Of a DNA stretch of 64,000 nucleotides, positions 50,112-58,697 are shown piece after piece. Under the pieces are notes generated by a model, which searched no databases, was not told where the DNA came from, and saw nothing but the letters and a program-made list of their open reading frames with translations. How positions within the stretch are numbered: the stretch's first letter is position 1; each line of letters opens with the position of its first letter. The DNA lies in contig NZ_BMPM01000012.1 of NCBI RefSeq assembly GCF_014647595.1, positions 1,551 through 65,550 on the forward strand, in the 5' to 3' direction. This DNA is from Paenarthrobacter histidinolovorans. Its GTDB lineage: Bacteria; Actinomycetota; Actinomycetes; Actinomycetales; Micrococcaceae. The position numbers and the translations under genes were made by a program.

Positions 50112-51608
50112 TTAGGGCGTGTGCTCAGTGCCGTCGGCAGCTATGAGGGCCGCGTCATGCAGGAGGCGTTCCCGTGCCTGCAGGAGGTGGGCGGCCAGCG
50201 AGTCCACGAGCCTGCGGTGAGCCTCCAGGTCCGTCCCGGCTTCAGCAGCAAGTTCCTGTCGTCTGACCTTGGAGGTCCCGCCACGGCTGATCCGGCTTTC
50301 TACAAAGGCCTCCGGATCCAGGACTGATGAAAGACGCTGCGCGCTGTAGTGCTGCAAGGGAGCTTCGCCCAGCTCCGGGTTCAGTGTGCCGTCGGGAACG
50401 TCGGAGGTCTCGTGCGCGGTAACGAACCGGGCGACAAGGTCGTGAGCCGGGCGGAAGCTCAAGCCGTGGCTCAGTGCCAGATCGTCGGCGAGGGCACTGG
50501 CCGTGGACCAATGTCTGCCCGCGGACGCCTTCATTGCTTCGACGTTCACCTCCAAGGTTGCAATGGCCTCGGTGAGAAGCGTGATTGCCCCGGTTGTCTC
50601 TTGGCAGTAGCCGGGGATCAGGTTGTGTACATAGCATTGATCCACGTCGGTGGACGTGGATGTGTGCATCACACCCAGTTGGCTGGCACTCCACCCCACC
50701 GCGCTGCCGGCCAGGCCCCGGATCCGCTCGAACACCATGGGGTTCCGCTTCTGCGGCATCATGCTGGAGGTGCCACACAGCGAAGGGTGGATCCGCACCA
50801 GCCCAACTTCTGTGGAGGACCAGTAGTAGAGGTCAGAGGCAAGCCTGCTGATTCCGGAAAGTGCCAGTCCCAGGGTTGCGGCCAACTCGGCTCCCATGTC
50901 GGTTGCCGCTGCGCCCGCGTCCCGCGCATTGGGAATGGGACGATCGAACCCCAGATATGACGCCGTGGCTTCGCGGTCGATGGGCCATGACGTTCCGCTG
51001 TAAGCGGCCCCGCCGAGCGGGCTTTCGTTCAGACGTTCATAGGCCTGTTCAAGGCGGCTGAGATTGCGGGAGACGGCCCAATAGTGGGCGTTGAAATAGT
51101 GCCCTAACGTGCTCGGCTGGGAGTGCTGCAGGTGAGTGTATCCGGGGATGAGGACACTGTCGTAGTGTTCAGCGGCATCCAGGAGAGTCTCGCCAAGCAC
51201 GATGAGCTCGGCCATTACGGTAAGGAACGCCTTGCGGTTGATCAAGCGCCAGCCCGTCGCCTTCTGGTCGATACGGCTTCGGGCCCGCTGAATGTCCAGG
51301 CCACCCGGGCCGCACTGGTCCTCGAGATACCGCTCGATCTGCAGGGTGATGGTGCCGATTTCTGGATCTCCGGCCAGGATCGCCCGGGGACCTTTATCGA
51401 GCAAGCCGAGCAGAGCGGTTACAAGTGCCCGGCCGTGGTCTTCGGTGAAAATTCTCTGGTGGGTCAGCATTACGGCGTGGGCGATGTCCATCAGGACGTA
51501 TTCCTCAGCCCCCGCCAGCTCATCTGTGAGTTCCAGCCCGTTCACGTGTTCCACCAAAGCCGCTGAAGGACGGGCGCCAAGGCGGCCGTCGGTAAGCGTG
51601 GCCCTCAT
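50112..51608 (-). CDS. Argininosuccinate lyase-family enzyme
   Basis: A 498-aa member of the aspartase/fumarase/ASL superfamily: ARSRIDQKATGWRLI (near 109-123), GYTHLQHSQPSTLGHY (156-171) with the conserved His, and the flexible signature loop GTSSMMPQKRNP (279-290). In argininosuccinate lyases the first block reads GRSRNDQ; here Asn is Ile, so the substrate is likely not argininosuccinate. It would eliminate fumarate, or another unsaturated acid, from a C-N bond. Another possibility is a lyase like EDDS lyase, of almost the same size. First gene of the importer operon, divergent from the LacI gene. Confidence 0.82.
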   Translation of the reverse strand: MRATLTDGRLGARPSAALVEHVNGLELTDELAGAEEYVLMDIAHAVMLTHQRIFTEDHGRALVTALLGLLDKGPRAILAGDPEIGTITLQIERYLEDQCGPGGLDIQRARSRIDQKATGWRLINRKAFLTVMAELIVLGETLLDAAEHYDSVLIPGYTHLQHSQPSTLGHYFNAHYWAVSRNLSRLEQAYERLNESPLGGAAYSGTSWPIDREATASYLGFDRPIPNARDAGAAATDMGAELAATLGLALSGISRLASDLYYWSSTEVGLVRIHPSLCGTSSMMPQKRNPMVFERIRGLAGSAVGWSASQLGVMHTSTSTDVDQCYVHNLIPGYCQETTGAITLLTEAIATLEVNVEAMKASAGRHWSTASALADDLALSHGLSFRPAHDLVARFVTAHETSDVPDGTLNPELGEAPLQHYSAQRLSSVLDPEAFVESRISRGGTSKVRRQELAAEAGTDLEAHRRLVDSLAAHLLQARERLLHDAALIAADGTEHTP

Positions 51609-51691
51609 GGTCGCCCTGCGGCTTCGGGTGCCGCGGCCGGGCCGCAGGATTCAGGCTTTAACCGATGGGACATTGGGATTTCCTTTGATCA

Positions 51692-51774
51692 ATGTAAACG
51701 TCAACATCATCAGTATTGGACCAAAGAAGCCAGCATGTCAACGATTACATTGAATTTCATGTCGACGATTACAC
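51692..51774. promoter_or_regulatory. Three LacI-type operators
   Basis: ATGTAAACGTCAACAT (51692-51707), ATGTCAACGATTACAT (51735-51750) and ATGTCGACGATTACAC (51759-51774) are 16-bp imperfect palindromes with a central CG, the usual LacI/GalR operator type. They lie in the divergent space between the lyase and lacI-like genes and would let the regulator control both. Confidence 0.82.
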
Positions 51775-51806
51775 TGGAGGAACCATAAAAAACCGAGGGG
51801 GCTGGA

Positions 51807-52853
51807 ATGGCAGGGACTGGGCAACACCGGGTCACGGTCAAAGACGTTGCTGTGCTTGCCGGGATCAGCACCGCTACAGTGACAAGGGTTCTGCAAGACT
51901 CCGAGAAAGTCATCCCTGAGACGCGGGCCAGAGTTATGGCGGCCGTCGAGCAGTTGGGCTACCGTCCCAACCCCATGGCCAGAGATCTACGCCACGGAAA
52001 CCGAGCGGGAGCGGTCGGCCTCGTCATGTCCACGTTCACTAACATGTATCAGGCCGGTGTCGCCGCCGGTGCGGAAAAGGAACTGAGAAACGCTGGGTTG
52101 CAACTTCTCATCGGCTCAACAGATGAGGACCCAACGCGCGAGCCGGAACTGGCGCGAGCCATGATCGACCGTAGAGTCAGTGCCCTCATGGTGATGCCTG
52201 ATGGCAATGAACGCGAGTTCCTCAGCCCCGGCCATCTCTTCGGCACGCCCGTCATTCTCGTCGGCCGGCCCGCCGGTGGTCTCGATGCGGACGTGGTCAT
52301 GACCGATGACGACCGCGGCGTCGAAGAAGCAACGAACCAGCTGCTCGACCTGGGCCACCGCAGAATAGCGGCTCTTGCCGGGCAAAACAGCTCCTTCCGC
52401 GCTAAGCAACGGTTAGGTGGGTTCAGGTCGGCGTTGGCCAATCGGGGCCTAAAGGAGGAGCCGGACCTCGTCGTCGAGAATCTCATCACCCCGGCGCAGG
52501 CACGCTCGACTATGGCCGATCTCATGAACCTTGCCTCGCCGCCAACAGCGGTTTTGGCGCTGAACCTTGGCATCAGTACAGGCGTGCTGCTGGACCGCAT
52601 CGAGAACAACCGCAAGCTCGCTTTCATAGCCCTCGATGAAAGCGAGCTCTCTTCTGGTCTGCACGTCACGGCTCTTGTCCGTGATCCCGAGGAAGTCGGA
52701 CGACAGGCTGCGAAACTCGCCATCGATAGAATTGCTCAGCCGGAGCTGCCAGCGCGCACGATTACTCTCGCCAGCCACTTGGTGAGACGTGGAACCGGAG
52801 AAATCGCGGTAGTGGATGACCGGGAGCCGCTGGAGATGGCGCAACCCAAGTAA
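51807..52853 (+). CDS. LacI-family transcriptional regulator
   Basis: A 348-aa protein. N-terminal helix-turn-helix VTVKDVAVLAGISTATVTRVL, then the hinge (EQLGYRPNPMARDLRHG) and a periplasmic-binding-like sensor domain (VGLVMSTFTNMYQAGVAAGAEKEL ... GHRRIAALAGQ). Divergent from the lyase-importer operon. It should bind the three operators and release DNA when the transported compound or a product is present. Confidence 0.92.
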   Translation: MAGTGQHRVTVKDVAVLAGISTATVTRVLQDSEKVIPETRARVMAAVEQLGYRPNPMARDLRHGNRAGAVGLVMSTFTNMYQAGVAAGAEKELRNAGLQLLIGSTDEDPTREPELARAMIDRRVSALMVMPDGNEREFLSPGHLFGTPVILVGRPAGGLDADVVMTDDDRGVEEATNQLLDLGHRRIAALAGQNSSFRAKQRLGGFRSALANRGLKEEPDLVVENLITPAQARSTMADLMNLASPPTAVLALNLGISTGVLLDRIENNRKLAFIALDESELSSGLHVTALVRDPEEVGRQAAKLAIDRIAQPELPARTITLASHLVRRGTGEIAVVDDREPLEMAQPK

Positions 52854-53129
52854 CGGCTTCCGATCGTTCGGTTGCTCCAGCGTGCAGCAATGTTGAGAAC
52901 CCCGGGCCTGAACCTACCCGCGAGCTCCCACTGATGGACAGGACGGGCAAACCTTGCGACCGCCGGCGGCTGCCTCTATTTCACCTCAGAGTTCTTTCGG
53001 CGGCTCAGGATCGATGTTCCTGATGGCCAGTTGGTCCTGACCGCCGGAACCGGATTGAGTACCACCCCGCAGCTGAGCTGTTTGAAGCGAGGGACGACCA
53101 GCACTCCTACCAGTGGCCGAAAAGCCACC
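52854..53129. other. Intergenic region with a possible gene remnant
   Basis: About 275 nt. A plus-strand stretch near 52965-53060 reads TSEFFRRLRIDVPDGQLVLT, coding-like, but it has no start, no ribosome site and soon loses sense. It may be the remains of a gene. No other feature seen. Confidence 0.35.
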
Positions 53130-53339
53130 TTAGCGGACTACACGTGAAGGTGGTACATCCTCAACAAGTAACCAAATCGTGCCGGCCCCATTTAGTGAAG
53201 GCATGATTTCTCCCGCTTGGAAGTACCTGTATGGCTCCACTTCATCCTGGGAGACCCACCACCCACTGATCGGCGCGTGATGGCCCGTGGCGGCGGCGGT
53301 TTCTGCGGCTTGGTGATAGCGGGAGCGAACATTCGGCAT
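53130..53339 (-). CDS. Small hypothetical protein at the end of the catabolic operon, 69 aa
   Basis: ATG 53339 follows AGAAGGGATC; the frame is open further upstream but only this start has a ribosome site. The protein starts MPNVRSRYHQAAETAAATGH and continues ISGWWVSQDEVEPYRYFQAGEIMPSL, ending VEDVPPSRVVR. Aromatic-rich, soluble, no motif. It is 204 nt after the aminotransferase gene in the same direction. Confidence 0.6.
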   Translation of the reverse strand: MPNVRSRYHQAAETAAATGHHAPISGWWVSQDEVEPYRYFQAGEIMPSLNGAGTIWLLVEDVPPSRVVR

Positions 53340-53543
53340 TGTTGATCCCTTCTTCAAGACCTTGAAATTGGATTGCAGCCGATTCCACGCGAGGACGACG
53401 GACGCCAGGTGACCTCTGTCCACGAAGTGCGGGTGGACGGCCGTTTCGTTTCCCGAATTCGAAGCTGTACTCGCTGCTGACTTGGCCATTTGCCCGCTGT
53501 CTGGATCCGAGGACGGAGTTGGGCCGCAGGACTGCCAGGACTG

Positions 53544-54716
53544 TCAGGCAATGGCTTGAACGGTTTCCGCGAAGCGCTTCATACCTTCGTTCAGGCTTTC
53601 CATGTCCGTTGCAAACGAAATACGTACGTGTCCCTCTCCAGAGGGTCCGTACTCACTGCCTGCGCGAACGATCACACCGTTGGCCGCAAAACGCTCTGCC
53701 ATCTGAACCGAGTTCAACTTTGTGGCTATCTTGGGAAAGGCGTAGAACGCGCCTTGGGGCTTCAGGAGGCTCACGCCCGGTATACGGCTGAGAACATCAA
53801 CCACGGCGTCCCTTCGCTCACGGTAGGACTCGGTCAGGGCGGCAAGATCCTTCTCCGGAGTTTGCAGTGCGATCAAGGCAGCATCTTGAACGAAAGTGTT
53901 TAGCGATCCATTGATGGATCGGTGAACCAAATTGATGGCCTCGGCCCGTTCGGGTGAAGCAACAACAAAGCCCACTCGCCATCCCGTCATCGCGTAGGAC
54001 TTGGAGAACGTGTTCGAGTAGATGACCTGGTCGGCGATTGAATGCAGGCACAAGGAGGAGAGGAAGGGCAACCCGTCGTAAACAATGTCGGCGTAGGCTT
54101 CATCGGCCAGCAGTAGAAGGTGAGGATTCTTCTCGAGTATGGCAGCCAGTGCGAGCATCTCGTCAGCTGCATACACACGCCCAGTCGGGTTCCCCGGGTT
54201 ACACAGAATGATCATTCTCGCGGTCGGGGCCTCTCGCTCAAGGCTCTCCAGGTTCAACCTCCCATCGGCATGGTTGGAGATCCAGATACCGTCGGCACCG
54301 GCCATCGCCAGCTGGTCGGCGTAGAGGGAATATGTGGGTTCGGGTATCAGTACTCGGTCGCCAGGGCTAACCATAGCGAACACCGATGCTGCAAGTCCGG
54401 CACTACCCCCGTGAGTGATGACGACCTGCTCAGGTTGGATTATGCGACCTGAACGTTCGGAATACGTTTCGGCCAATGCGCGGCGCAGTTCCGGAAGTCC
54501 TGATTGAGCGGTGTATCGTGTGCGGCCGCTCTTTAGTGCGCTAATGGCCGCTTGCACCACCGCCCCAGGAGTGCCGATATCCGGTTCGCCCATGGAGAGC
54601 GCTACGGATCCGGGCTCTGTCATGCCCAAGGATGCAGGCCGCAGGGAGCTGCGGTGAAGCCTGTTGACGGCTTGCGAGAACGTCTGCGGGTCGGGAAGAA
54701 TCGAGGTCTTGGTCAT
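53544..54716 (-). CDS. Class I/II aminotransferase
   Basis: A 390-aa PLP enzyme of fold type I: MGEPDIGTPGAVVQAAISAL at the N-terminus, VITHGGSAGLAASVFAMVSPGDRVLIPEPTYSLY, LCNPGNPTGRVYAADEM, ADEAYADIVYDG and SNTFSKSYAMTGWRVGF with the PLP lysine. ATG 54716 follows AAGGA. The other aminotransferase of this operon (56511-57680) has the same arrangement, so they are paralogues. It would move the amino group of an imported amino acid to pyruvate or 2-oxoglutarate. Confidence 0.92.
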   Translation of the reverse strand: MTKTSILPDPQTFSQAVNRLHRSSLRPASLGMTEPGSVALSMGEPDIGTPGAVVQAAISALKSGRTRYTAQSGLPELRRALAETYSERSGRIIQPEQVVITHGGSAGLAASVFAMVSPGDRVLIPEPTYSLYADQLAMAGADGIWISNHADGRLNLESLEREAPTARMIILCNPGNPTGRVYAADEMLALAAILEKNPHLLLLADEAYADIVYDGLPFLSSLCLHSIADQVIYSNTFSKSYAMTGWRVGFVVASPERAEAINLVHRSINGSLNTFVQDAALIALQTPEKDLAALTESYRERRDAVVDVLSRIPGVSLLKPQGAFYAFPKIATKLNSVQMAERFAANGVIVRAGSEYGPSGEGHVRISFATDMESLNEGMKRFAETVQAIA

Positions 54717-54868
54717 GTTGATGTTCCTTGTATAACAATGTCGAATGGTGGGCAGCGTTGTGCTGCGGGTATAGAGGTGGGCGCCACGCCCTCCAGGAAA
54801 CTGGTGACACGGTCACCCTTTGGATCGGTCATGGTGACCACGAACCTCCTGCAGGACAGGGGTACCGG

Positions 54869-55081
54869 TTACGCCGTATCTCGCCATAGGTGGAAGCCGC
54901 GGGACCTCTCAATGAACTCACGTGTGCTCGGTCCATCCCCTGCCAGCCAGAAAGCTGAGCCATCAGGCAAGACTTCGTCCACGACGCCGTTTCTGTACTG
55001 GCTGCCGTCAATCCATACTTCAACAGTTTCGCCCTGTTGAAGCTGCCACCTGCCCGCATTGATGTTCTTCGCGTCCCACAT
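54869..55081 (-). CDS. Small hypothetical protein next to ald, 70 aa
   Basis: Starts at ATG 55081, or at TTG 55090 directly behind the ald stop. The sequence (MWDAKNINAGRWQLQQGETV followed by EVWIDGSQYRNGVVDEVLPDGSAFWLAGDG and HLWRDTA) looks like a small beta-barrel of SH3 or Tudor type. Function unknown. Placed between ald and the aminotransferase, it is part of the operon. Confidence 0.6.
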   Translation of the reverse strand: MWDAKNINAGRWQLQQGETVEVWIDGSQYRNGVVDEVLPDGSAFWLAGDGPSTREFIERSRGFHLWRDTA

Positions 55082-55090
55082 CTTTTTCAA

Positions 55091-56209
55091 CTACGCAGTC
55101 ACCACTGTGCGCCAGTCGTTGACCAAGGGCAGGTGATGCGCCTCGGAAACGGAGTGGTGTGCCACGTGGCCTGCAGCGGTGTTGAGGCCTGAAGCCAGTG
55201 CGGGGTCGCGGTCGAAGGCGGCTTTGACGCCCAGGTTGGCCAGGGCCACGGCGTAGCGCAGGGTGACGTTGGTCAGTGCGTACGTGGAGGTGTTCGGAAC
55301 GGCGCCAGGCATGTTGGCAACGCAGTAGAAGATCGAGTTGTGGACCTTGTACGTCGGTTCCTGGTGGGTGGTGGGATGCGTGTCCTCGAAGCAGCCTCCC
55401 TGGTCCACTGCGATGTCCACCAGGACCGAGCCCGGCTTCATGCGGGATACGAGGTCGTTGGTGACCAGCTTGGGAGCCTTGGCGCCCGGGATCAGGACGG
55501 AACCGATCACGAGATCTGCGTCGATAACTGACTTCTCGATCTCGTAGGCGTTGGAGGCAACGGTCTTCAGGCGGCCCTGGTAGAGGGCATCGAGTTCGCG
55601 CAGCCGGTTGATGTTGATGTCCATGATGGTGACATCAGCACCGAGGCCCAGCGCCATGGCAGCGGCGTTGGTTCCCGCAACGCCGGCGCCGAGGACAACA
55701 ACCTTGGCCGGACGGACGCCCGGTACGCCGCCCAGAAGGACGCCCTTACCGCCGGCCGGAGCCATGAGGGAGGAAGCGCCGACTACGACGGAGAGGCGGC
55801 CCGCGACCTCGGACATCGGGGCGAGCAGTGGAAGGGTGCGGCCTTCCTGCACGGTTTCGTAGGCGATGGCCGTGACGCCTGAGTTGATGAGCTCTGCGGT
55901 GAGCTCGGGCTCTGCGGCGAGGTGCAGGTAGGTGAAGAGGATCAGGCCCTTGCGGAAGCGGTGGTACTCGGCCGCGATGGGTTCCTTGACCTTCATGACC
56001 ATGTCCGCGCGGCCCCAGACGTCGTCAGCTTCGTTGACGATTTCGGCGCCGGCGATCGAGTATTCCTCGTCGGTGATGCCCGAGCCGAGGCCTGCGCCGC
56101 GCTCAACCAGAACGGTGTGTCCGTGGGTGCGGAACTCGTGGACGCCGGCGGCCGTGATGGCTACGCGGAACTCGTTGTTCTTGATTTCTTTGGGGACACC
56201 GATGATCAT
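55091..56209 (-). CDS. ald: Alanine dehydrogenase
   Basis: A full-length 372-aa enzyme: MIIGVPKEIKNNEFRVAITAAGV, GAGLGSGITDEEY, the catalytic lysine in MVMKVKEPIAAEY and the catalytic His in LFTYLHLAAEPELT, then the NAD-binding VVVLGAGVAGTNAAAMALGLGADVTIMD. It interconverts alanine and pyruvate with NAD and ammonia. ATG 56209 follows AAAGGAG. Between two aminotransferases it can take up the alanine they form, regenerating pyruvate and freeing nitrogen. Confidence 0.96.
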   Translation of the reverse strand: MIIGVPKEIKNNEFRVAITAAGVHEFRTHGHTVLVERGAGLGSGITDEEYSIAGAEIVNEADDVWGRADMVMKVKEPIAAEYHRFRKGLILFTYLHLAAEPELTAELINSGVTAIAYETVQEGRTLPLLAPMSEVAGRLSVVVGASSLMAPAGGKGVLLGGVPGVRPAKVVVLGAGVAGTNAAAMALGLGADVTIMDININRLRELDALYQGRLKTVASNAYEIEKSVIDADLVIGSVLIPGAKAPKLVTNDLVSRMKPGSVLVDIAVDQGGCFEDTHPTTHQEPTYKVHNSIFYCVANMPGAVPNTSTYALTNVTLRYAVALANLGVKAAFDRDPALASGLNTAAGHVAHHSVSEAHHLPLVNDWRTVVTA

Positions 56210-56431
56210 GAGTTGGCTCCTTTGCTAACTGCCTTGCGGCATCTCATTTGTTGGACTCTTATGTCGTTTGCCAGATGGCATCAAGGTTTCGGGTGGGTCG
56301 GCAGTGCGGGTTGGCTCATGGTGGCCGCCCGCTGGGGACCATCACGGGGTTCTTGTGCAGCCTGGATAGCCCGTAGTTGATAAAGACTGGGTGCTGTTTC
56401 GCTTGGGGTTTCGGTGGCCGTCGGCGGCAGC

Positions 56432-56470
56432 CTGAATCCAGCCCTTCGTCATGCGAAGGGCTGGATTCAG
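56432..56470. terminator. Perfect 17-bp hairpin after the aminotransferase gene
   Basis: CTGAATCCAGCCCTTCG and CGAAGGGCTGGATTCAG with loop TCATG. It lies 41 nt past the stop of the minus-strand aminotransferase and 220 nt before ald. There is no strong U-tract, so it may also serve mRNA stability between the operon halves. The rest of 56210-56510 holds no supported gene and may contain an ald promoter. Confidence 0.65.
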
Positions 56471-56510
56471 AGGCGGCTGTCCGCTGGTTCTGGCTGGCGG
56501 GGGCGACTCT

Positions 56511-57680
56511 TTAGGCCAGGATGGTTTCCGTTGTCCCGGTGCGGCTACTGGCTAGCTCCTCAAACAGCTCGCGCAGTCTGATAAGTCCTTCTCGGAGGAC
56601 CTCTGATGGCACGCAGAACGCTATGCGGATAAAGCCCTCGCCATCTGGACCGTACTCTGCGCCTGAGCGGACTGTTACTCCCTTGGAAGCTGCCAGTTCT
56701 ACGAGCTCGGCAGAGGTGACACCCAAGTCCACCTTTACGAACGTATAGAAGGCCGCTTCCGGCAACTGCATGCTGACGCCGCGGAGGCCGGAGAGATGTT
56801 CCTGTACCAGGTCACGGTTGGCTTGATATCCCAAGCGCATTTCCTCAAGCACTTCAGCGGGGGTATCCAGAGCAGCCAAAGCCGCTCTCTGCACAGCAGT
56901 ATTAACGGAACCAGCGAGTGTGCGGTGCACAGTGCGGCATGCCTTCATCATTTCAACGGGGCCCGCCATGTAGCCAATACGCCAGCCGGTCATGGCGTAG
57001 GACTTTCCGAACGTTTGCGTATAGATGAGCCGGTCACGGAGCTCGGGAATGGCCAGAGCGGATGTGTACTTGAAGCCATCGAAGACGTGATTGTGATAGA
57101 CCTCGTCGGAAACCACCACAAGATCGTGCCGGTTGGCAATTTCAGCGAGCCCCGCGAGTTCCTCGCGGCTGTACACCACCCCTGTTGGATTCGACGGGTT
57201 GGTCAGAACCAGCATGGTGGCACCTTCTGCGGCGTTCTCAAGCTCGGCCAGGTCCAGGTGGAAGTCCTTGGCTAGCGTGCAAAAAACGGGTATCCCGCCA
57301 GCGGCGATTACTTGGTCGGCGTGCAGCGAGTACGTGGGATTCGGCAGAACGACCCGGTCTCCGGGGTTGACGAAGGCCATTATGGCCGCGTTGCACGCGG
57401 CTGCGGCGCCATGGGTGATGTAGATGCCGTTGGCGGTCCATGGTGTCCCCGCGATAGCGGCGACCCGGGTTGCCAGCGCTTCGCGTAGTTCACTGTCACC
57501 GGCGCCCGGTGGATAGTGTGTGTAACCATCCTGAAGAGCCTTTGTCATGGCTTCAATGATGTGCGGCGGGGTTGCGAAGTGGGGCTCTCCGCCTTCGAGG
57601 AGGATGAGGTCTCTTTCCGGCATGTGCAAAGGCCGTTGACTGTAGGCGGCAACACGCTGGAAGAGGTCAGAGTTTTTCAT
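56511..57680 (-). CDS. Class I/II aminotransferase
   Basis: A 389-aa PLP enzyme, paralogue of 53544-54716: LLEGGEPHFATPPHII, ITHGAAAACNAAIMAFVNPGDRVVLPNPTYSLHADQV, VLTNPSNPTGVVYSREEL, SDEVYHNHVFDGF and TQTFGKSYAMTGWRIGYM with the PLP lysine. ATG 57680 is chosen over a start 99 nt upstream, which would overlap the transporter ATPase region. Substrate unknown; the genes upstream import a peptide- or amino-acid-like compound. Confidence 0.92.
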   Translation of the reverse strand: MKNSDLFQRVAAYSQRPLHMPERDLILLEGGEPHFATPPHIIEAMTKALQDGYTHYPPGAGDSELREALATRVAAIAGTPWTANGIYITHGAAAACNAAIMAFVNPGDRVVLPNPTYSLHADQVIAAGGIPVFCTLAKDFHLDLAELENAAEGATMLVLTNPSNPTGVVYSREELAGLAEIANRHDLVVVSDEVYHNHVFDGFKYTSALAIPELRDRLIYTQTFGKSYAMTGWRIGYMAGPVEMMKACRTVHRTLAGSVNTAVQRAALAALDTPAEVLEEMRLGYQANRDLVQEHLSGLRGVSMQLPEAAFYTFVKVDLGVTSAELVELAASKGVTVRSGAEYGPDGEGFIRIAFCVPSEVLREGLIRLRELFEELASSRTGTTETILA

Positions 57681-57715
57681 GGGGATCGCTTCTCTTAAAT
57701 CTGCTGACTCGGAGG

Positions 57716-58669
57716 TCATATGATGGCCGCTGACGCAGCCAGTTCGGCTGCGGGCTTGGTCTGGCCAGCGAAGTGGCATCGTGAATACCAGCCCGTGTCC
57801 AGCTGAACGAGTGGTGGAGCGTCGGTAAGGCAGCGTTCCTGCGCGTTAGGACAGAAACTTGCGAACGGGCATGCTGGTGAGCCCTCAAGGATGCGTTCGT
57901 TGGTGGGAGTGTAGGTAGTTGTCTTGTCCGGCGCAATAACGGCCGACAGCAGGGCCCTGGTATACGGGTGGTCCGGTTCCGCATGGAGCTGGTCAACGTC
58001 GAGGATTTCGACAAGTTCGCCCTTGTACAGGACTGCCACTCGATCACAGAGGTAACCCACTGTCGCAAGGTCATGGGTGATATAGACGACCGTGAGATTG
58101 CTCTCGCGTCGAAGATCGGACAGGACGTTGAGTACCTGTGCGCGCGCAGAGACATCCAGCCCCGATACGGGTTCATCCAAGAGCAGGATTTCCGGGTCTG
58201 TGCTGATGCTGCGGCCGATTATGACGCGCTGGCGTTGGCCTCCACTCAACTGGTGAGGGAGCCGACCGGCGAGGTCGGGGGAAAGCCCGACCTTTGCCAA
58301 GAGTTCCACAGCTTTTGCCCGCCGCGCCCTCTTGGAGAACTTCGTGGTGACCTCAAGAGGTTCCGTGATGGAACGTTCGATGCTGAGGCGCGGGTTGAGC
58401 GACGCTGTCGGGTTCTGGAAAACAGCCTGGCATTTCCTTCGCCATTTCAGCTTGTCTGCTTTCGGCAGCGAATGAATGTCCTGGCCCTGGCTCAAATATT
58501 CACCACTGGTCTGCCGCTGGGTGCCGAGCAGGACACGGCCGAGAGTGGTTTTACCCGCACCGCTTTCACCAACGATTGCTACCGATTCGCCACGAGCAAC
58601 CTGCATCGAGATGGACTTGAGAATTTCCTTGTCGCCGACGCGGAAGCTAATGTCACGAAGTTCGATCAT
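57716..58669 (-). CDS. Oligopeptide-type ABC ATPase, DppF/OppF-like
   Basis: A 317-aa ATPase: Walker A GESGAGKTT, Q-loop AVFQNPTASLNPRLS, signature LSGGQRQR, Walker B ILLLDEPVSGLDVS, and the C-terminal oligopeptide-transporter extension with four Cys in CPFASFCPNAQERCLTD and SRCHF, which in this family can carry an iron-sulphur cluster. ATG 58669 follows AAGGA; earlier in-frame starts overlap the sister ATPase gene. Last gene of the transporter. Confidence 0.9.
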   Translation of the reverse strand: MIELRDISFRVGDKEILKSISMQVARGESVAIVGESGAGKTTLGRVLLGTQRQTSGEYLSQGQDIHSLPKADKLKWRRKCQAVFQNPTASLNPRLSIERSITEPLEVTTKFSKRARRAKAVELLAKVGLSPDLAGRLPHQLSGGQRQRVIIGRSISTDPEILLLDEPVSGLDVSARAQVLNVLSDLRRESNLTVVYITHDLATVGYLCDRVAVLYKGELVEILDVDQLHAEPDHPYTRALLSAVIAPDKTTTYTPTNERILEGSPACPFASFCPNAQERCLTDAPPLVQLDTGWYSRCHFAGQTKPAAELAASAAII

Positions 58670-58697
58670 TTTATCCTTGCTTTCTGGATTCAAAAGG

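Noticed and set aside
52935..53145. Coding-like plus-strand stretch (FTSEFFRRLRIDVPDGQLVL)
   Set aside because: No start, no ribosome site and no family recognised; noted as a possible remnant only.
53544..57680. Possibility that the two aminotransferase genes are a recent tandem duplication
   Set aside because: They share fold motifs but differ through most of the sequence, so they are old paralogues rather than a recent copy.
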